Positions 32,931-37,627 of a DNA stretch of 37,627 nucleotides are shown in pieces. Under the pieces are notes generated by a model. The model was given only the letters and a program-made list of their open reading frames with translations, searched no databases and was not told the DNA's origin. The DNA is from Chara braunii. Lineage: Eukaryota; Streptophyta; Charophyceae; Charales; Characeae. Position 1 is the first letter of the stretch. Each line of letters starts with the position of its first letter. The stretch is from contig BFEA01000029.1 in NCBI GenBank assembly GCA_003427395.1, positions 1,957,418-1,995,044 of the forward strand. The letters run 5' to 3'. The translations under genes were made by a program, and so were the position numbers.

Positions 32931-33017
32931 NACTCAGCACTCCCTCTGCCCTACTTCTCCCTGTCACCTTTCCACTTCCCCCCTGACGTATTTCCCCTTC
33001 CTCCCGGCCTCCATCTC

Positions 33018-33019
<2 letters not shown>

Positions 33020-33069
<50 letters not shown>
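33020..33069. repeat. compound (CT)n-(CA)n microsatellite
   Basis: A short CT run is followed by about 16 CA units, then CGTGAGCGCGCACGTGCA. Confidence 0.95.
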
Positions 33070-33072
<3 letters not shown>

Positions 33073-33129
33073 AGCGCGCACGTGCAAGCTTGTGCGCAAT
33101 GTGGCGGGAAAGAAAGGAAAACAGAAACG

Positions 33130-33635
33130 TACTCTCGAGATCAGACAGAAAGAAGGGACCAAGGAGGGAAGGAGGAGGGATCGCGGACCGATGAAGTACG
33201 GCCACGGGAGAAAGTTGGGAGGGAGGGAGGACGAGGAGGGAGGAAGGAAGGAGAAAGGGAGGGAGGAAGGAGGGAGCGCCAAGGGGCAGTTAGGGGCGAG
33301 GGAGGGAGTTGCGAGGGGCGAGGGAGAAGGGTGAGACAGGAATGGAGGACGATGGGCTGAGGGAACAGGGAAGAGGGAAGAGGGATGCACTCTATAGATC
33401 GGGCAGAAAGAAGGCAGCAACGAAGGAAGGAAGGAGGGCCGACGGATAAGGTAAGGCCACCGGAGGAAGGACGGAGGAAGGAAGGGAGGAGAAGGGAGCA
33501 TGCAAGGAAGGAGAAAGGGAGAAAGGAGGGAGGGCCTGGCGGCAGGAGGGAGGAGGGAGGGAGGGACGAGGGTCGAGGGAGATGGGTCAAGACAGGAATG
33601 GAGGATGGGCCGAAGGAGGAGGAATAGTGATGGTG

Positions 33636-33706
<71 letters not shown>

Positions 33707-33998
33707 CTCTCTTTCTCTCTGTCTCTCTCTCGAATGACGTAAATTAGGGGAAAACGGAAAGGGCTCTAGAGTGAGCAGAAAGAAGGGAGCAAAGTGCGAA
33801 GGAGGGAGGGCCGAGGGGTAAGGTAAGGCCACCGGAGGAAGGAGGGAGGGAGGGAGGAGGAGGGAGGAAGGAGAAAGGGAGGAAGGAGAGTGTGCCGGGT
33901 GGCAGGAAGGGGCGATGGCGGAATGAGCAAGGGTCGAGGGAGAAGGGTCGCGACAGGAATGGAGGACGATGGGCCGAGGGAGAAGAACAGTGATGCTG

Positions 33999-34069
<71 letters not shown>
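33130..34069. repeat. purine-rich satellite, three units with TC tails
   Basis: Units start near 33144, 33403 and 33775 with CTCTA/CTCGA-type text and CAGAAAGAAGG. They continue through GGCCAC.GG(A)GA, long GGGAGGAAGG stretches, GACAGGAATGGAGGA and GGGC.GA(G/A)GG. Units 2 and 3 end in GTGATG.TGCCTCTC and long TC runs (33637-33702 and 34001-34069). The strand is almost pure purine for hundreds of bases and then almost pure pyrimidine. All long frames here are Glu/Arg/Gly or Pro/Ser/Leu strings with no coding meaning. Confidence 0.85.
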
Positions 34070-34071
<2 letters not shown>

Positions 34072-34093
34072 CCCCCCCTCCCCCTCCCCCCCC

Positions 34094-34131
<38 letters not shown>

Positions 34132-34132
34132 T
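34070..34132. repeat. poly-C tract
   Basis: A C run with a few T, ending in about 36 uninterrupted C. Its true length is unlikely to be reliable in an assembly. Confidence 0.95.
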
Positions 34133-35902
34133 TGTTTCCCTTACCCCCATCTTGGACTGCTGCTTCAATAGCCGATGAAGACATATACATACTACCGGTA
34201 GGACAATGATGAACACCTTTCGTCCAAAAAACCCAAATAATTGACCATGCCTTCAACACTGCACTGAAAAAGAAGCGGAAATGCTATTGACACTCTGATT
34301 TCTGACGAAAGTTGCCACGATTCCACACTTTTGAGGCACGACAATTTTGACGAGGGACCTACATTACACCAGTAGACATTATCCCCACCGATTAATTCCC
34401 ACAACCAACAACAATTTGTGGCACAGAAGTCCATGTTGTTATTCCACGAGGTCAAAGGTTCTAATCCTACACGTTTTGTTCCCGACTGGAATACCTGTGC
34501 ACTACAACTACTATCTGACCAGAAACTGATGTACAGACGCCAACAATCGGGCATCGCAAGATACATATGGACACGATGTAGGAATGGAACACAAAACAAA
34601 CTATCCAAGTACATACTCACACTGGGACTTCTGCGATGGGGCCAGTTGTGGATGTATCATACGGCAATCGCGTCCAAAGATGAGCTGAAAAAGTCCTTTA
34701 GTGTGAGGCGTCCCTAAGTAGTGTGAGTACGCCATAAGATAATATGGTGGGAACTAGAAACATGTACAACAGACAAGAGAAAGGATGAGTTCCACGGTAA
34801 GATCCATGCATACGTTAGAATTGGAACGATGCAGACAAGATAATTTCCGCATGGACCGTTCGCGTTTAAGGATATGACACGCACTAATCGGGAAGGATGC
34901 AGAAGGGAAGGCCGTACAGGCCATCTGTCAATATCCTGGTATCTTTGGCGTAGTGGAACCACGCCAATTCATCCCAAACTTGCTGGCAAAACTCTACCGC
35001 GATGACAAGACTGTAGAGGAAGCTCGACGGGAATATATTCGATGCCAGGATCACTTCTTTCATATTTATGATCATACGACAGAGCCGACAAAGTGGGTAG
35101 TTTCGAGTAATTACGACCATCCATTCATCACAACGCTATTCATAATGTTATGAATGGAGTGCTACACATACCTCCAGCTTGTGAGCGAGTGTGGTGACAG
35201 TCCGGCTAACCACATCCTCAATTTTCAAAGCCCCGTTTGCCTGGAAAAGATCAGAGGAGGGCAGGCCAAACAAAAACAGCAAACCTATCAGCCACAAAAC
35301 AAACACAAAATACAAGCACACAGCGAATGCACCGTCATCATCACCAGAGGATATCAACAAGAGAGCAAGCAGAGACCGTTTAAAAGCTATACAATTACCA
35401 TTCCTCTTTGCCCCTCCTCTTCCCCCCACATCAGTTAACCCACAACCGAGCCCTACAGACAACAAAGAACAGCAAAAAGCTACTGCCTTTGAAAGAGAGA
35501 GATTAATCGCCTGAACGCCTATGTTCCCTCCCGCCAACATACCAAGCCCGCTCTTCTAATGATTAACGTCGGCCCTTCCCCTTTGACAATGAGGTTGGTC
35601 CCTGAGCATAGACAACTATGACCATCAATCGCAAGCGTCAGACGGTGGCCAGCTGACCAGCCAGTCTGACGCACTGGTCTACTCTTAATACCCGCACAGA
35701 GAATAGAGCGGCTGACCTGCGCTGCGCATTGCTTTCAGGAGAAAGAGAAAGAGAGAGAGAGGGAGAGAGGGAGAGAGGGGGAGATACCAACAGCGATAGT
35801 GATAACAACACGCAAAGGGCCACAGCAAGGCAGAACGCTGCTCAAAAACATATGGTAGACAACCATAGAGGGGTATCTAACAAGAAAAACACTCACAGCC
35901 TT
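34133..35902. other. intergenic; weak pol III-like boxes, GA run
   Basis: TGGCACAGAAGT (near 34419) resembles an A-box. GGTTCTAATCC (near 34458) resembles a B-box and is followed by TTTT, but I cannot fold a tRNA. The short frame at 34953-35153 has no recognised domain. A GA-rich run lies at 35740-35781. No gene is called. Confidence 0.4.
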
Positions 35903-37144
35903 TCACTCACGCACCTGGGGAATGTCCCCGCCACTCGTGTCCCTCCCGCCAGCGCTAATCCCTCTTCCTTTTGTCAATGGAAGTTCGGTCGGAGAGATCA
36001 GTGAATCCTCGTCGCGCGGTCCACAGTCGGCCAATCGCGATCCTGTCAAGCATGTCGATCTCTGTCCCACCCACTCCACTGCGTGTCGCGCGTCCTGAAA
36101 CCCTAAACCGGTGCCACGATCACCATCAGAGGCTCTAGCATCAATGGCATGTCCATCTCTGCAATCGTCTCCATTTCCAATGACAGCGGGCTCCCCCACT
36201 GCCATCCTCTTCAACACTCTTCCCGACTTTCCCACCCTCTCATCTCTCCCACCAACAGTATCGATGGCTTCCGCATTGCAGATCCGTTCTTGAATTCGTC
36301 GACTGTCGGCAGCGGCCAACTGACGGGGACGATCGCCTGCATCTGTGGTTGTCCCATCATGATGGTCCTCATCTAATGACCTCGCCTGCCTCTTCTCTTC
36401 ACTCCTAGTCGGCGTTCCACCCTCCTTTGCACTAGCTGGCGCAGCAGCACCATCTCTCGTGCCCATTCCTTTCAATGAGCTCACGGATGCGGTGGCAGAA
36501 TAGCGATTGGACAAAGAAGTCCCATCGGACTCTTTCCCACCAAGTGACCCCGCCCTAGTACCCCCTTCCAGTAAAGATTGGCCAGGTTCGGCAATCAGAC
36601 CCAGCGGATGGGTGATCCGAGAAAAAGGAGGGGAGCTATCCACTCCTTGATCACCAGAATCCAACTCCCTCCGCGTTTGCTGCTGCTGCTGCTGGGCTCC
36701 TCCACCTGATGGAGCCGCCGCCATATCCGTCTCGGGAAACATCCATCTCTCACAAACAGCACAGAAGAGTCTCTTTTTTCTATTCCTCAGCAAAGGCGCA
36801 ACGCATTCTGGACAATGTTCATTCATCATTGCCCAGCCTTGAAGCATCATTTCGGCAATGGCTTTGCTGGGGTCGTCAGCCTTCTTTTTCGTCAGAGAAG
36901 ATCTGACTGCCCGCCGTGATGCCAGGTCATCCATCGAAACTTTCAAGTCGCTGCCAACCCTATCAGCTTCCCAATTCATAGCCTCCAAGACGTCCTCCCT
37001 TCGCAGAGCCCCTCTTCCCGTTCCCGTGCCTTCTTCTACTCCTCTGCCCGGCGCTGCAGCCAAAGACTTCTCAGCTGAGCAAATGAGGATATGACGTCTC
37101 CTTCCCCGCTCCGTGATTAATGTTGTTTGTCCCGTCGAACTCAC
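35903..37144 (-). CDS. ZNRD2/SSSCA1-family (Auto_anti-p27) zinc-ribbon protein, exon
   Basis: The open frame is 413 codons long. Residues 95-134 read AIAEMMLQGWAMMNEHCPEC, then VAPLLRNRKKRLFCAVCERW. This is the conserved zinc ribbon of the Sjogren/scleroderma autoantigen 1 family, with Cys at 111, 114, 128 and 131. The preceding LQGW helix is typical of the family. The rest is low-complexity, Gly/Arg/Asp/Ser-rich with a six-Gln run, longer than usual for the family. The frame opens with GTG, so the real start is probably Met56, Met71 or an upstream exon. GTGAGT at 37144-37139 and TTTGCTCAG ending near 37076 could bound a short intron. CAG/GTGCGTGAG at 35917-35913 looks like a splice donor, so the exon probably ends at 35915. 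Function in plants is not well defined; a zinc-binding protein-interaction role is inferred. Confidence 0.7.
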   Translation of the reverse strand: MSSTGQTTLITERGRRRHILICSAEKSLAAAPGRGVEEGTGTGRGALRREDVLEAMNWEADRVGSDLKVSMDDLASRRAVRSSLTKKKADDPSKAIAEMMLQGWAMMNEHCPECVAPLLRNRKKRLFCAVCERWMFPETDMAAAPSGGGAQQQQQQTRRELDSGDQGVDSSPPFSRITHPLGLIAEPGQSLLEGGTRAGSLGGKESDGTSLSNRYSATASVSSLKGMGTRDGAAAPASAKEGGTPTRSEEKRQARSLDEDHHDGTTTDAGDRPRQLAAADSRRIQERICNAEAIDTVGGRDERVGKSGRVLKRMAVGEPAVIGNGDDCRDGHAIDARASDGDRGTGLGFQDARHAVEWVGQRSTCLTGSRLADCGPRDEDSLISPTELPLTKGRGISAGGRDTSGGDIPQVRE

Positions 37145-37581
37145 CGACTTCCTTTTCCTATTCCTAATTCGCCTGAGAAGTGCACTGTTTCCACATCTTC
37201 TTGGACTCTATTGCCCATATCCCTCCATACAGCATTAGAAATCGGCTCACTTGGCCGAAATGCTCTTCAATCAATCCGCATGTCCCTTCCTCTGGGGATA
37301 CTCCCTCCCCTTTCAGATTATTGTCCACAACTTCAATTTACATCTCCCCACCACTCAGAAGCGCTTATCTGTTCTCAATCTCATGGTGCGCGCTGTTCCG
37401 AAGAATGATTCACGTCAACGCCATCGAAACCCAAAGCAACCAACCTAGGCCTGTGTACACAGTGATGGAACCCCCACAACAACGGCAAAATTGACCAGAT
37501 CAGAGCAAACAAAGGGCAATCTGACCCAGGACCATATGCAGAGATTGACACAAGCAGGTCACCCTGAACACAGTCCGAGGG

Positions 37582-37585
<4 letters not shown>
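37145..37585. other. upstream of the zinc-ribbon exon
   Basis: This may contain the first exon or promoter of the minus-strand gene. I find no clear TATA box or start codon leading into the exon in frame. Confidence 0.35.

Positions 37586-37627
<42 letters not shown>
37586..37627. repeat. (TC)n microsatellite, runs off the window
   Basis: At least 21 TC units, continuing past the end of the window. Confidence 0.95.

Noticed and set aside
33092-33627. Glu/Arg/Gly-rich open frames
   Set aside because: They derive from the purine-rich satellite; several frames are open at once.
34410-34475. A-box and B-box-like pair suggesting a tRNA
   Set aside because: The T-stem has two mismatches, and no acceptor or anticodon stem could be formed.

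Overview
The window looks like nuclear DNA from a repeat-rich eukaryote of the green lineage, not a bacterium. It has no densely packed operons and many (TC)n, (CA)n and (TG)n microsatellites. It carries Ty3/gypsy-type and LINE-type retroelement remains and several families of short inverted-repeat elements. Only one stretch looks like a host gene. A charophyte alga such as Chara is my best guess from the style of the retroelement proteins; this is inference, not proof. Ten isolated N bases show that it is a draft scaffold.

Layout, left to right. Positions 1-6.2 kb hold a microsatellite, three copies of a short foldback element, a 175-bp tandem duplication and an approx. 83-bp satellite built from nested perfect palindromes. 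Positions 6.2-16.4 kb hold an old inverted repeat pair, a 216-bp tandem duplication and a TIR element with a perfect 8-bp target duplication. They also hold a fold-back at 9.7 kb and a processed U6 snRNA pseudogene with poly-A tail and target duplication. Positions 16.4-20.4 kb hold an 84-bp minisatellite and three broken LINE fragments. A second copy of the TIR element lies there, again with a perfect 8-bp target duplication. A Tn5/Nextera junction adapter at 17722-17759 marks an artefactual join.

Positions 20.5-26 kb hold the best foldback element, then a Ty3/gypsy element. The latter has a candidate primer-binding site, Gag with CCHC knuckle, protease and half of a reverse transcriptase. 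It has frameshifts and stops and is cut off inside the reverse transcriptase. Positions 26.8-33 kb contain a 2.2-kb segment present twice with no difference found by eye, each copy ending at an N. Positions 33-34.1 kb are a purine-rich satellite with long TC and C runs. The final 2 kb carry a minus-strand exon of a zinc-ribbon protein of the ZNRD2/SSSCA1 (Auto_anti-p27) family, the only plausible host coding sequence.

I found no CRISPR array, operon, phage or defence system. The most useful results are the U6 retropseudogene, the two TIR-element insertions with intact target duplications, the palindromic satellite, and direct evidence of assembly artefacts.
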